Source: Colius striatus (Eukaryota; Chordata; Aves; Coliiformes; Coliidae). Taken from it: a stretch of 64,000 nt of DNA. Under the pieces are notes generated by a model. That model was given only the letters and a program-made list of their open reading frames with translations. It did no database searches and had not been told where the DNA came from. Location: NCBI RefSeq assembly GCF_028858725.1, contig NC_084763.1, positions 50,414,152 to 50,478,151 on the forward strand. The letters run 5' to 3'. A program made the translations under genes and the position numbers. Shown here in pieces: positions 50,033 to 64,000 of this stretch (the first letter of the stretch is position 1; each line of letters opens with the position of its first letter).

Positions 50033-51500
50033 AACACACACCATTGATTTTTCTCATACTGGAAAAAGTTGACATGCATGGCCCCACACATCTGCTGTCT
50101 CTTGATACAGGGGTAGCAATAACATTTTAAGAAGAGCTGACAACAGTGCTACATTTGAGGATGTTAACAGCCTCCACAAAGTCAGTTTTGTGATCTTTAG
50201 GCAATTACAGACTTATCCAAACCAATGGGCAGTTTGCAGCCAGACTGAACAGAGAAATCCAATTCATTCTTTGTATCACGATAGCTGGAAACAAGGAGAA
50301 GACAGTGCCAAGGATGGTTTCTGATCACACTTGCCCTGAGACCTATTAAAAGCCTGTCTGTACGTCAATACTGATCCAGGTAAAATTTAATTATTTTGCA
50401 TTAAAGGGTACTTGGAACACAAAATAAAATGGGGTTTTTTTGGAAATTATGTGCTGTCCTAAAGAGAGTGATTGAAAGCCACTTTGGAAACTATTTTGCT
50501 AAGCTGCCAAATGAATTAACCATCAGAATAGAGCAATGTAGATGCATTTCTACCCTACAGTAAGTGCTGCAAATGTACCAGCTCCTTGCTCTGCTGTCCC
50601 AGACAGCATGCAAATATCTCTCTCAGCACTTGTCTACCTGTTCCCAGCCAAGGGCTGGTTTTTTGTAACTTCAGCTGTAAAGACCTTTCCAGGCTCACAG
50701 GTCCTCCACAGCCTCATCCTCATTTCCAGGGCTCTAGACAGAGCTGTTGGACTGTGCTGACCCCAGATGGGAAGGGAGATCTACTTTTCCTCTCTCTCTG
50801 CCTTGATTTAGAGACACCAGCAGGTGTACCAAAAGATCCCGATCCTCGCTGCTGTAAACAGAAGACTCCAGAGGACGTGCAAAACAGCACATGATTACGC
50901 AGAGATGAGACAGTCTGCTCTTACTATGTGTCCTTTTCTTTTCTTTGAAACATGCTGACTTTTCACCACTGTGTGGGATTCTCTGACAACTACTGAAACG
51001 CAGGGACTAATACCAGTTGTGTTTGTAACTGCGTGCAGACAGCACACAAAGCCAAGGCATGAACAACCGGCCTTGCAGCCAGCTTCCTCTGGGCCTGTTA
51101 CTCATTCCAAAGGCAGGCTTGGACATCCCAGCATGGAAGCCACCTGCTGTTATTGGCTTTTATTCTGGTATGATCACAGAAACAGGATTTTGCTTACAGA
51201 AAGAACCCCAAATCCAACAACAACAGAACATGCAAGAAAGATCACCAGACACGTATCTTCTGTGTCTTTGCAACACGCTGAAAAGGCCCTGAACAATTAA
51301 CAACTACAGTAAAAGCATGGCACGAGTATCTACTTACTTCAGCCAAATATTTCAGTTCTCCTCATGAAGCTAAATCAATTCTTTAAAAAATGATGATTTT
51401 CAGTTATTACTTCAGGGCAGGCCTTTGTGTATTATCTACACAGCTTAGAGTCTGTGTTTCTCTTTTCTCAGGATAATCTCCTGAAAAGGAACTAATTGTG
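50033..51500. other. intergenic upstream of ABI1
   Basis: No recognisable gene or repeat; it becomes GC-richer toward the ABI1 CpG island. Overlapping short frames at 50542-50894 and 50971-51300 match nothing I know. Confidence 0.65.
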
Positions 51501-51529
51501 ATGCTGCTATCATTTTACACATTTCTAGC

Positions 51530-52830
<1,301 letters not shown>

Positions 52831-54859
52831 TGCCCGTGTGCAGGCGCTGATGGGCGAGCGGGAGGTGATGTTTCAAAATGGCAATCTGTGCCTCTCGCAG
52901 GCTTCGCGATTCAAACACTCTACAACAGTCATTTCAGACCGGGTCTCTGATGCAGGAAGAGACTCCCCTGGTTGTAGCTTGTCTCTACCAGCCAGTGTGG
53001 ATTCCACTCCCTGACCAGATTGCCAATGCTTGTTGGCCGCGCTTCTTGCCTTTTTTTTTTTTTTTTTGGTCAAGCTGCGTTAAGCACAATTCACTATTTT
53101 TTTTTTTTCCTTCGAGATTTGCAGCACATAATTCAGTCTGTATGTTTGGTCGTAGTGATGTGGATACAGAATCATGCAGAGATGCTAAAATTGAACTTCT
53201 TTCCTTAGCAAAAAAAAAGAAATCGAAGGGGTAAAAAACTCCACTTACAAGACAGATTCAACAAGTTCGCTTTACAAGCTAATACCAGGCTACCTGTGAT
53301 AAGTATTTAACACGGGTTATTACCTTCTCTGGCATCCGTTGTTGTTGTTAAGCTATTTCACTGTTTTAAGTAATAGACCAGCAGATTTGAAAACAACTTT
53401 GATAACGTGAAGGTTTGGGTTTTTTTTTTTTTAAGAGATACTTGGATTAGAACTGCTCTAACAAGCCATATTTTTAAGACTTTTATTTTTTTTGTGGTAC
53501 ATGAGGTAGTATGAGTTAATGTCTATTTACTTCTAGTTGTTTGCTCCACCCAAAGAAAGCTGCTGATATAAATGCTTCTAAGAGGCGAGGTTCATTTGGT
53601 TTTACTCATGGGAAATATGACAAATACATGAGCATGGTAATTGCGGCACAAGTTTTGACCTGTCTCCTGCTCCTGGCTTTTTCCCTATGTCAGAAACTTT
53701 CAGAGAATCTTCAGTTACATCATTTTCTTCAGAGTCTCAAAACTTGTGTTTTCTTTCTTGAAGCAAACAAACAAAAATCCCAGTGCTTTAGTTAGTTCCC
53801 ATCTAGTCAGTTGGGGCGGTGGGGGGGATTTTTTTGTTTGTTTTTTGGGGTTTTTCTGTATGTGTACTTGAAAAAAATTGATAGCTCACTTTCACCTCAA
53901 GTATCAAGGTCAGCTGAGTGTAGGATTGGTATGGTCTGTTTTATCTGCACAGCTGTGTTTACCCCTTTTGAAAGGAAGCTGGAGTTCTGAAATTCCTAAT
54001 GAGGACTTGTGCAGTAGCTTTGAAAAACTGAAACCTTGCTTGCATTGTACACACCTACTACACTTACTGAGTAAAAATGACAATCTATTGATAAAATGAC
54101 TTTTTTTTTTAATGTGTGATGGAGGTGGGGTTTTTTAATCGGCACTTTATACAAAGCCATCTGCTCTCCAGTTGGACAGCTGAACAGCTTATACTTCCAG
54201 TGCCTGTGGTGGGGTCACTGCAGGATTAGGCAATATGACACAGGGCAGTGGGTTATGAGATCGGGGACTGTGTGTGTATTGTAGGATGGGAAGAGAGGAA
54301 AAGAGAGGAAGAGACTTAACCAACACATAACACAAAGTGTTTGTATTTAGTGTAACTGAGCATTTTATAAAAAAGGTAGACCAGAACAGAGATCCTGTCC
54401 ATGTAGTGTTAAAATAGTTGAGAAGTGGCTATGCATTGTAATTTATTCCATGGCATCCGTCTGGACTCTTTGAGTTTAAATTTGGAGAGTTTTCACTCTT
54501 TCTGTGGGAAAGACTATGTGTTCCTTTGTAAGAAAATGGTGTGTTGTCGCCTGCTCTGTGTTGTGGCATTGAGGTTGAACAAGTTTGTGTGACTGAGTGC
54601 TGGTTTTAAAAATCTGTAGTGATTTTAACAGCACTCAGCTATTTATTCAGAGTTCTTGATAATTCTCAATCTTATGTTTTTTTAGTCTAAAGCAGGAAAG
54701 GATTTTCCCACCCCCTGTATTCAAACTGTATCTATTTTTGGATCTGTGAATGTAGGAATCTTGCTTTGCCTCTACCACTTAATCTGGGAATAATTTTGGT
54801 AAAATTTCAGTCGTGTTGATTTTAAGAGAATTTGTCTTCAATGTCCTTAGGGATTCCTC

Positions 54860-54881
54860 AAAAAAAAAAAAAGGGGGGGGG
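54860..54881 (+). repeat. A(13)G(9) homopolymer junction
   Basis: Thirteen A followed by nine G, leading into a purine-rich stretch to about 54920. It is simple low-complexity sequence that is likely length-variable. Confidence 0.85.
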
Positions 54882-57800
54882 CGGGCAGGGGAGAGAGGGG
54901 AAGAATGGAGGGGGAAAAAAACTTTGCCTGGGTGGAACTCGATTCTCCAGTAGTGAATGTAGCTCTGTTTACAGTAAGCATCCTTTTACTGTAGAAGTTA
55001 GGAAAGTTGACAGGATTCAGGACTCTCGAGTTGAAAATGCTGATTCCTAGAAAAGTGGAAAGCAGTTTCTTGCTAAGGTATATTGTGAGTGAATTTGAAT
55101 GCAAAGGAGTAACACAATTTGCTCTCCAGACTGTGTGTATTCTGGTTATCTGTGAGGTTTTTCTGATAGGAAGGGAAAAGAATTTGGGAGAAGGAGAGCA
55201 GATAAGTTTCTAAGGAAGACCTACAGTGCTAAAAGGAAAATATGTGATGACGAGAGTCTTGGTGGAATAGGAGACAGAAAAAAGGGGAAGGAAACCAAAT
55301 GTAGTACTAGTCAAAGGAAGTTATGATGTTACTGGTGGGGATTTTGTCTCTGACTTGAAGGAAAAAGGCATTTTAAGTACACTATTTAATTTCTGACGAG
55401 ATTTAAGATGTGTTACGTTTCTAGTTGGAAGCTTCAGTGACAAGCAGGTAGAGAATGATTTAGTTCAGAGATGTAAACTCTGAACAACGTTAACTGCAGC
55501 TTCCAAACTTTGAGTTTTTAACTCGAAGCATGTTTTTATTTCCTGAAGTAAGTTTCCTTAGTTATAGAGAAATTACATTTTTAGTATTTTCTAGATGCTT
55601 TTTTTCCTGTCACTCTTTAGAATACTGGTATGGCTGTGATCTCTTACCATGAAGTTGTTTGCTTGTGAATTGACCTGCCTTTATAATAACATACAGTGAG
55701 TTTAAGCAAGAGCAGGAGTGCTGAAACTGTCTTACAATGGAAATAAATAAAACTTCTTTATAGATGTGATATAAATCTAAGTTCCAGTACCTAATGCCTT
55801 TGCCAAGTCCTTTTGCTCACAAATAAAATCTGCGACTAGTCCCTTTCAGCATGTGTATGACTGTGACAAGTGATATGAAAATCTGTAGCATAAAGCTGAA
55901 GATAGTAGTGAGGAATTTCATCAGTATCCTGAATGGTATGAACTTTATCAGTATTAAAGCAGAAATAACACACGGAGTTAAAGCACTTACGGTTCTAGTT
56001 ATGGTTCTTCAGCTGAAATTAATAATTTCCAGAGAGGTTTTCTGTCAGTTTCCTGTCTGAATTTAATTATTTTCGTTTTTTAATGAGCTTACAATAACTA
56101 GGGTTATGAAGTGTTAGAATGACACAGGAAACCAATGTCTCCAATGTTTCTGCACTGATGACTTCCTTTTGAACAACTTCAGTTTATTGGGGTAGCACAC
56201 AGAGAGGTTTCTTCGTGCTTTTAAAATGACTTACATCTCTAAGTTGGATGTTTCTTATAGTCTTCTTTATGCATAGTTTTCATCCATCTCTGCTTCTAGG
56301 CCACTCGGGAAGATCTATTTGTAATTTCTTTAGGCTCAAATATGATTCAAAAATGACTATGAGAACCTCTGAATAGCTTGGAATATATAGGACTTGTGTA
56401 AATTCCCCTCTTGATGGTCTCTAGTGGGTAGATGTAGCAGCTTTAGAAAACAGATTAAGTGAAAGACCTTTTAAGGAAGTAAGTGGCTGTGTTGCCTAAA
56501 TGTGTGTGTTTTTGTTGTCATGTTATTTCCTTCTGTAGCTTCCAACTGTGAGTTAACAAGTTATTCTGGGTAAAATAGACAAAAGCAGGGATGGAATTCA
56601 GTTTGTCTGCTGTTATAAGAAAATTAGAAGTTGCTTTCCAGTTGTAGAAAAATAAATGTGTGCAGTTGAGCAGCAGTGTTGCATGCAAGAAGCTTCACAA
56701 ATGCTTGTTATTTTCCAGCATGCATCTAAGAATCCTTTCTGTTTCTTGAGTTGGATGTTCTGCACTTCCTATACAGTAGATAGTAAGTATTGGAAAGGAA
56801 ATAACTTGTAGTGTTTCTTTTTTTCTTAAATGCCAGTAACTGATCTGGCACTTGGCTTCATTGCCTGGTGTGTGGAAAGGGCTTAGATTAGTTCAGTACA
56901 AAGAAGTTCACTCCGTGCCTAATTCAGGAAACAACCTGCTTTAAAAGGGTAAACTTCATAAATTGTCACTAATACAAATCTTTCATGTGCTGTGAGAACT
57001 TGCATGCTTTTGTGTTCATAGGTTAATTAGTTTGTATTGAGATTAAATATAGTGACTTTTGTTTTCTGAAACATTTTACCAAAAAAGGACTAATTAAGCT
57101 AGGTCACCTTCTGTAACACTTAAATACAATGCAAAATTAGAGAGCTTGAGATAAAATATAGGTGTGCCATCCATTATGCTTTGTAGATTTAAATAATATT
57201 ATTTAAGAAAATATATTAGCTTGTACTTTTGAACACTGTTCTTTAAGGTAGTTTAAGCAGACATTTGCCATCAATGTAAAAGGAACTGGCTGTTCTGTGT
57301 GCATGTTTTCTTAAAAACAACAAAAATTGGGTGCAGATTGGTGTGTTTAGGCTTGTAGGTCTTCTGTGCCAGTGTGTGGTCAGTGTTTTAGAAAATACAG
57401 CTGTGTATTCAGCTCTGAAGCAGCGCTAAGATGGTAGTACAGCTTCACTGAATCAGCAAGGAACTGCCCTGCAGATACAGGGAATGGATCCTAGAGTGTT
57501 GTATGTCTGTATCTAGAGGAGATAAAGGATGCGAGACCAGCTTTTCCAAATTTGAAGTGTTTTCATTAATTTTGGTGCATTTGTTTTAAGAACCTAGCAA
57601 AATGTCAGCTCCTCTTCCTGCTCTATTTGTCATTAGTATTTCAGCAGATTATTGTGTTAGCATGGTGCTATCAAAGTGGATTGGGATAAGCTTTTACAGG
57701 TGCATACTGTTTCTTCACTGTGGAAGTGCTGTCTGCTTGCTCCCTTGTTTGCACGTGCATTAGAGGGAAGAAGCTTGCAGGTTGTCTTTTGTCAGTGTAT

Positions 57801-60797
57801 GTTAAATGTGATCCTTGCTTTCTGTACTGTGCCCAACCCTGTGGAATTGTTGGAAGGAAGAAAGAAGACGTGAGTAAGAGAGGCAACTGTCTAATACTTC
57901 CCTCCAGATCTCTGGGAGCTTGAGGATGGCTCAAAGTGGATCCCTTTAAATAAAGGAAAAGAGTACAGGAGTAGACTGTGTACAATAGGAAGTGTTGTAC
58001 TGCTGAGGGCAAAGTTCCTGTTGGTATTTGTGCTGCTGATCTACCTTTAACAACAAAAACCCCTAACTCTGAAATAAACAAGAAGCATACAACTTCTGAA
58101 TATCTTTGTTTAGTATTTTGAACTGTCTTCATTTTACAGAAGCATAAATGGAGGCATAGAATTTATAACTGACTAATGGAAGGTCATGTAGGGATGTACT
58201 GAGAGATTTGGGAACAGAACCTGATTGTTTGGACTTCCAGTGCTGTGCCCAAGGATTCTCTCCCACCCCGTCTTTTCCAGATTGCCTGTGTTACACTGCA
58301 ACACAGCAAGAAGTGTTTAACTGCAGAAACTCGGAGACCGTGCTCACTCAGAGTGCAACAAATCCCTTGGGAAAACAAGCACCTGAAACCATCATTGAAC
58401 TAATTAGCAGCAACTACTTTTATGTATCTCCTCTCACAAGAACCTTAATTTTTGGCTTTACAAGCTTCTGGAGTTACATAATGCTCACAGTACTGTCTTG
58501 TCTCTTTCTCATTAGTGAAAGCAGTTGGTATTTGAGAGTTCTGGTGACTGAAATCTTTCTTACCTGCAGAACAGCAGGGTGGCAGCAGTGTGGATTGTCA
58601 GTTCTGGTATAGCAAGCCACTTGCTTGCTCTATGTCAGTGTTTGGTCCTTAATTAGTGATGTGATGTGGTTTCTATTTGTTGTTACGTGGTAGGAAATGA
58701 ATTGTGTTGCTCAGTGTCTGGGCTTGTTCATAATTACCAGAGCATTCTTGCCATCTTTGGAATTTGTGTTACCCAGCACAGTGTTCTCTGATGCTATTTT
58801 CTCTACTCTGCTCCCCGTCCCCCCAAATCTGAGTATTGGTGACAGAGGTGGGTGGGCTTGGTCACAGGGATCCTCTCTTCCCTCCACCTGTATGTAAAGA
58901 GAAATAACTGCAGGATTTGTAATAGCAGATAGGATGCCACAATGTGGTTCCTCCCTGTTCCTGAGCTTGCTGGTGGGGCAGCTGCTGCAGACAGAGGCTT
59001 AGGATCTCCCGTGAATTGTAGAAATAACTCTTTGCAGCTCAAAACTTGCACAGAGCCCTTTGGGGCCAAGACCAGGGTGCTGTAGAGAACAGGTCAGGAT
59101 GAGCTGCTGAACAGAGCTCTGTGAGCAAGATGCTATCAGCAAGGTGCTTTTCCTGCTTCACCTCCAGGCTGTCAGCATGCTCTTCTGACTGCATTGGTGG
59201 GGCTCAGTCAAGTGTTTCATTGGCTTAGGGCCAGGTAGTGAAATAAAAGATACAGCACTTCTAACAGGTGGGTTCTTTGAGGAATCCATATATTGTGCAG
59301 CAAATGAAAGCAGAACTCCTCCTCTTGCTGTTAAAGGGAATATGGGTTTTTTTATGAGTTAATTAATAAGTGTGTAGATGCTGTCTTTGCTTGAGATGAT
59401 GCAAATAACGTTGCTCATCTTATACAAGCCCTTAATGCTGTTAACAGGATCCATGCATGTTTTGCAGAGCTTAGATTTGTTACTATGATGCTAATGTTTT
59501 AGAATGAAAGGAAGTATGGGGAGCCCTGTGCGAGAATTTCAGTTTGGAGTGAGATGAGTGCACCATTTTCAGATAAAACTTTAAAATTCAACAGTCTGTA
59601 CTAACATGAGATGAAATTGACAGCCAACCTGCTGGCTAAGCTGACAGAAGAAATTAGTTTTACTCTGAAAAAGTTTGTTCACAAGGTGATTTTAATAATT
59701 CTTTTCTAGTATTCCAGTTAGTAAGTCACTAAGTGCTGGGTTTGGCAAACTGAAGTCTCTGAAAATCAGAACTTCTCTTGCTTTGGACCTCTGCTATGAT
59801 AAAATCTCATCCTAACAACCACAGATGATGTGTGCACTACTGTATCTTCTACCATCATGGAATATTCTAAAAGAACAGTAAAGATTGTCTATTCTGCAGT
59901 AAGACATGGCTTTATGTTCCTTATGTTAAGGTAGTAGTTATATTTGTTCTGGTGTCATCCCTCCCTCTTCCTCCCTCCCTCTCCAAAGAACCCAAAATAA
60001 TCAACTCTGTATACTCTCTCAACAGAACAGGTTAGAGAAGCATGATGCTCCATGTGTGAGGAGGCTCTGATACTGTAGAGATTAGCAGTTAAAGACCTCG
60101 TGGGGAAGAGACTTTTCAGCACTTTCCTAATTTTATTGTAACCTTCAAGACAAGTAAGAGTAGAAAGTGGTACTGTTCCTACTTTTGTTAAGAAGGAACA
60201 GAGACCTCTTAGAGCTTGGGCAGAGGAGGCTTACTAAAGCAAGTGCTGGTTTGACATTCTTAGAGGTGAATGTAATGTTCCTCCTGGGAACATGAATATT
60301 TGCAAGAAAGAAAAATCTTGTTTACTACCTGAAATGTAACAATTCTTTAATGTCCTTGGAAAAGAATTGTAGACTCTTCTGACTACTTTCACACCAGTAG
60401 TTCACATGATAATCAAGCTGTACTTGATCAGACAAGCGTTAGGTTTTTTGTTGTCTCTTTTTCCCAGCTAATCTTTTACCAGATGCGTATCGTAGAATCA
60501 TAGAATAGTATCTTGCCTTTCATCCTCTGATCTCCTTGTTATACTTTGAGGTCAGCCAATCTGCCAACCAGTATTTGTCCTGTAGCAATTATTGTTAGTC
60601 AGGCATCTTATTTGACTTTGTTGTAGCAGACATACTACAAATTAATACTTGAACTGAGGTCCCTGTGAAATAATTTTGTGTTTTCTGGAGCCAAAGATAA
60701 GAAAATGTTTGTGTAAAACAAATAGACAAGAGAAGAACAAGGTGTCCAGGCAGTTGTGTGAAGCTGCTGCTGTAACATCTAAGTAGCTGCAGAATGC

Positions 60798-60889
60798 CAC
60801 CTGATCTAGGTTGACCTACTTCTGCAGGGGGATTGGACTAGATGATCTCTAAAGGTCCCTTCCAACCCCTTCCATTCTATGATTCTATG
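60798..60889 (+). mobile_element. CR1 LINE 3'-end fragment
   Basis: CACCTGATCTAGGTTGACCT, GGACTAGATGATCTCTAAAG, CCTTCCAACCCC and CATTCTATGATTCTATG mark the CR1 3' end. About 92 bases remain. A possible second relic of the opposite tail (GTAGAATCATAGAATAG) lies at about 60491-60510. Confidence 0.9.
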
Positions 60890-63800
60890 CCATCGCTTGT
60901 CTTTCCACATTCATACACCCAATAATGTTTCTCACTATTATGTCACTTAACATTACTAGTGACAACATTCCTGTCTTTGCAGGTGCTTCTCCTAGCTTAT
61001 GATCTTGATGTGAATTTGCAGATTTCTCTCTTGCTATTGTCTCCTATGTGCTTGCTGCAGGCTGTTGCCTGGACCTGTTGTCTCACTTTTCTCCTCCTGC
61101 CAAATACTGTGGACTTTCTTGTGTGAACGGCAGTAAAAGAGAGTGCTCTCATCACAGTTACTGCCTCCAAAACCCTTACATGCTTGCTCTCTACCTCATT
61201 AACTTTCAGTCTCATTTCAAATATTGTCTGAAAACCTCTTCTCCGTTGCCTATTTCTTCTAATTAATCTTTCTATTATTTAACTGCATATTTTACTGCCT
61301 TGCCACTTAAATTATGCAGCTGTTTTTCATGATGCTTTTCAGACAAACAGCTTCTACTTGCTTGGATTTGACTAATTTGAAACCTGCAGCTACTGAAGAC
61401 ATTTATATACATTTCTTTTTTAGATTATGTTTTTTGGCACAGAGTTGAGACTAAGGCCTTGACTGTGGAGGGGACTGTAACCACCTGAGGAAGACATGAT
61501 GAGCGAGACACACAGAGAAAACAGATGACAGCTGGGGAGACATAGTGTGCAGTGGAACTGATGTGATTCAGTCTACTAGTGCAACTCTTAGGAGGCCTCA
61601 TCTATGATGTATGTGGCCAGACCCTCTCTATGTCTTGTTCAGAAAGCTGTTCCTGTTGTTATGTTCAGTTCGAGGAGTGGAAAGGGCTTAAAACTCCTCT
61701 GCTTTCAGGGCTTGATGTCTCTTAATAGTGAAGCAAAGATGGACCTGTCAGGGGAAATGATGTTCTATTACGATACATTGATGGGTATGTATCCACAAAA
61801 CAGCTGGACCTGCTCCTGAAGGGTTTTGATAAAATAAGATTATAGCCTCCAGGGTTCCCACTGTGAGGCTTCATGGCGGTTGGCTCAGGTGATACTTCAG
61901 TCAAGGTCCAGAGAGTATCAGGCTAACAAATAGAGATATGATGAGTCAATGCATTTGTGTTGGCAAGATCCTTGGAGCCCTGGCTGGGGATTATTCAGCT
62001 TTTGATTTACTGTCTGACTTGGAGGATTTCTAAGTGTCTGGAAATAAAACTATTGGTTCTGTGATGCAAACTCCTGGCTTTAGCTGCGTTAGGTAAAATG
62101 TCTGGTTTTGAAGTGCTTGGCTCTACAAGGTCTCTCTTCAAACATCGTGGGTGAGTTTCCTGCTGCAGTGTACCGTATGTTCTCCCAGCACCAAAATGAT
62201 CTGGTTGTTGCAGTAGTCTTGAGACTTGTCTGGGAGCATTGCAAGTACATGTTGTCTTAAATGGCAACAGATTTTGTGTCTAATTTTTAAGGTGTCTTTA
62301 GCTTTGAATGTTAGAGAAAATTGTTGTTGCCGTAGATGTAATTGAAGCTTGGGCTCATGAAAGCTTGCTCACGCTTCTTACTTTGTAAGAAGACTGATTT
62401 CATTTGGGTAGTGTCTGTGTCATTACTAGATGTGTATTCCATCCTCTCCTTTGTCCTTTAAACTGATGGAGAAGGATAACAGTCAATGGAAAGCTTTCTA
62501 GCACATTCCCTCTTTGGAAACCTACTATCCATGAAGAACTGTAAAATCAACGCCTGTCAGTAGTCTGCAGTGAATATTGACTGTTTGAGACCAAGGGAGA
62601 TATTTGTTGTAATTACAAGACAATTACTTACCAGCGATAGAAGCCAAGTATGCAGGGTTATGGTACTTGTGGGCTGCTGCTGCTCTGCTGAGGGGAGAGA
62701 AGTTGCTGGTTTTGGTCCTGAATGTGGGATATGTGGAGGATTGCTGTGTATTCTGGCATGGGAAGGGCTTAAGAGTTGACAAAGAATAATCTGTCCTGAT
62801 TAACTTTCTGCCTTGCTGGCAGAAAATGACAATAGTTTGAAGGATGATTGAAAGGAAAATTGAGGGTCTTGAAAAACTCCTACTTTTCTGGTAGGAATAA
62901 AAGAACGGGAGGAATGGGGGAGAGAGTGTGTAACCCTCCTTCACTACATGCCTCTCTTCAGCCACTTTCTCTTGCTGTAGGACAAAATTAAAAGCAAATA
63001 CTGTTACTATTTGCTTCTTACAGCAGACAGCTAGAGGGGTAGCTTTACTTTTTTCCCAGATTGCTGAAAATGGTTACTGCAGCAGTGCTGACAGTGGGGG
63101 AGTGTGAACTGAAGCAGGTACTGGCTGACTGTGTGGCATCCCACGAGGCCTGGGGGAATGAATGTAGGGAATACTGTGAGTCATGCTTGTCAGTCTCATA
63201 AAGCAGGAGGCTTTTTAAAACTGGCCTTGGAGGGGAAGAGGTGTTTAATGGAGCAGTTGTGAAGGAGTTATGCAAATAGAGAACATAAATAATGAGCAAA
63301 AAGTACTCATTTAAGCTACGTGCCTCCTCAGAAATTGACTAAATGCAAACTAACCAGTGTGAAAGTTAAGAAAAATGCATCATCATTAAGTATAATAGAT
63401 GCAAAAATGTGGTTATTCATGATGATAAATTCTCCTTCCATGACTAGGAAAACTAATTTCTGTAGTTGTTGAACAGAAAAGTTTTGTGTTTTTTTTTTTT
63501 CCTTTCCAATTTCTTTTAAAAAACCAGTAAGGTAGGAAACTGGAAAGCAGTTCTACCTGTAAGGGCTGATTAGAAGGGAAGATGATAAAAAGACCAATCT
63601 CCAGTTTTACTTTGGACATACCTTCAGTGTTTATGCTGTTTTTGTATAGAGGGTCTTTCCCCTCTCCCTATTCATGTAGCACTTCATTTACATATAAATA
63701 CTGTATATTCTTTGGTAAAACTGAGAGCACGTTTTTAGGGTAGAATTTATTTTGCTACTGACACAGACACTTGCTGTTTTAAATGGAAGAATTCTGAACA

Positions 63801-64000
63801 GAGCTTATGAAATGTAATTATTCCAGTCCTGAGCTTGCTTGCATCTGCTCACGTTGGAGTAGGAATCTTACTTGTGGTAGCTAAGCCTTGCCATCAGACT
63901 TAATTGCATGTCATTTTGCTTGGACTACTGCCTCCCTTGCAGTGTGGAGAGCCTATCCTAAGCTTTGAAGCAACTGGGTACGTCAGATACACATTCCCAC

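Noticed and set aside
57671-58132. 153-residue minus-strand frame in ABI1 intron 1
   Set aside because: No family resemblance, no flanking signals, and shorter frames overlap it on the other strand; probably chance.

Overview
This is vertebrate nuclear DNA, almost certainly from a bird and probably from Neoaves. The evidence is the repeat content: several 3'-truncated CR1 LINE copies that carry the usual avian CR1 3' end, and two fragments of a TG...CA-type LTR family that I recognise from neoavian genomes. Genes are split into small exons by long AT-rich introns, and two CpG islands mark promoters. Nothing in the window looks prokaryotic.

Left half (about 0.57-31.4 kb): the whole coding region of ACBD5 lies on the minus strand. 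I could place all 12 coding exons from 30832 down to the stop at 2602. Their phases join without conflict into a 493-residue protein: an N-terminal acyl-CoA-binding domain, an acidic linker with an FFAT-like motif, a coiled coil, and a C-terminal membrane anchor ending RKLN. The promoter is a CpG island at about 30.3-31.4 kb. The 3' UTR runs leftward for roughly 2 kb. The introns hold four CR1 pieces and one compact intronic hairpin.

Middle (about 31.4-51.5 kb): a 20-kb gene-poor, AT-rich interval. I find no supportable protein-coding gene in it. It holds two related CR1 copies (43.2 and 45.8 kb), two LTR fragments in opposite orientation (40.0 and 49.6 kb), and a pair of RFX X-box-like sites (47.6 kb).

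Right (about 51.5-64 kb): a second CpG island and the first coding exon of ABI1 on the plus strand (51997-52113, 39 residues ending in a consensus-type donor). The rest of the window is ABI1 intron 1; the later exons lie beyond the right edge.

ACBD5 (peroxisome-ER tethering, very-long-chain fatty acyl-CoA) and ABI1 (WAVE-complex actin regulator) are transcribed divergently, about 21 kb apart. I see no sign that they work in one pathway. I found no evidence for an undescribed multi-gene system. The items most worth checking are the intronic hairpin, the paired X-boxes, the weak exon 4 donor, the in-frame upstream ATG of ABI1 and the tight convergent poly(A) signals.
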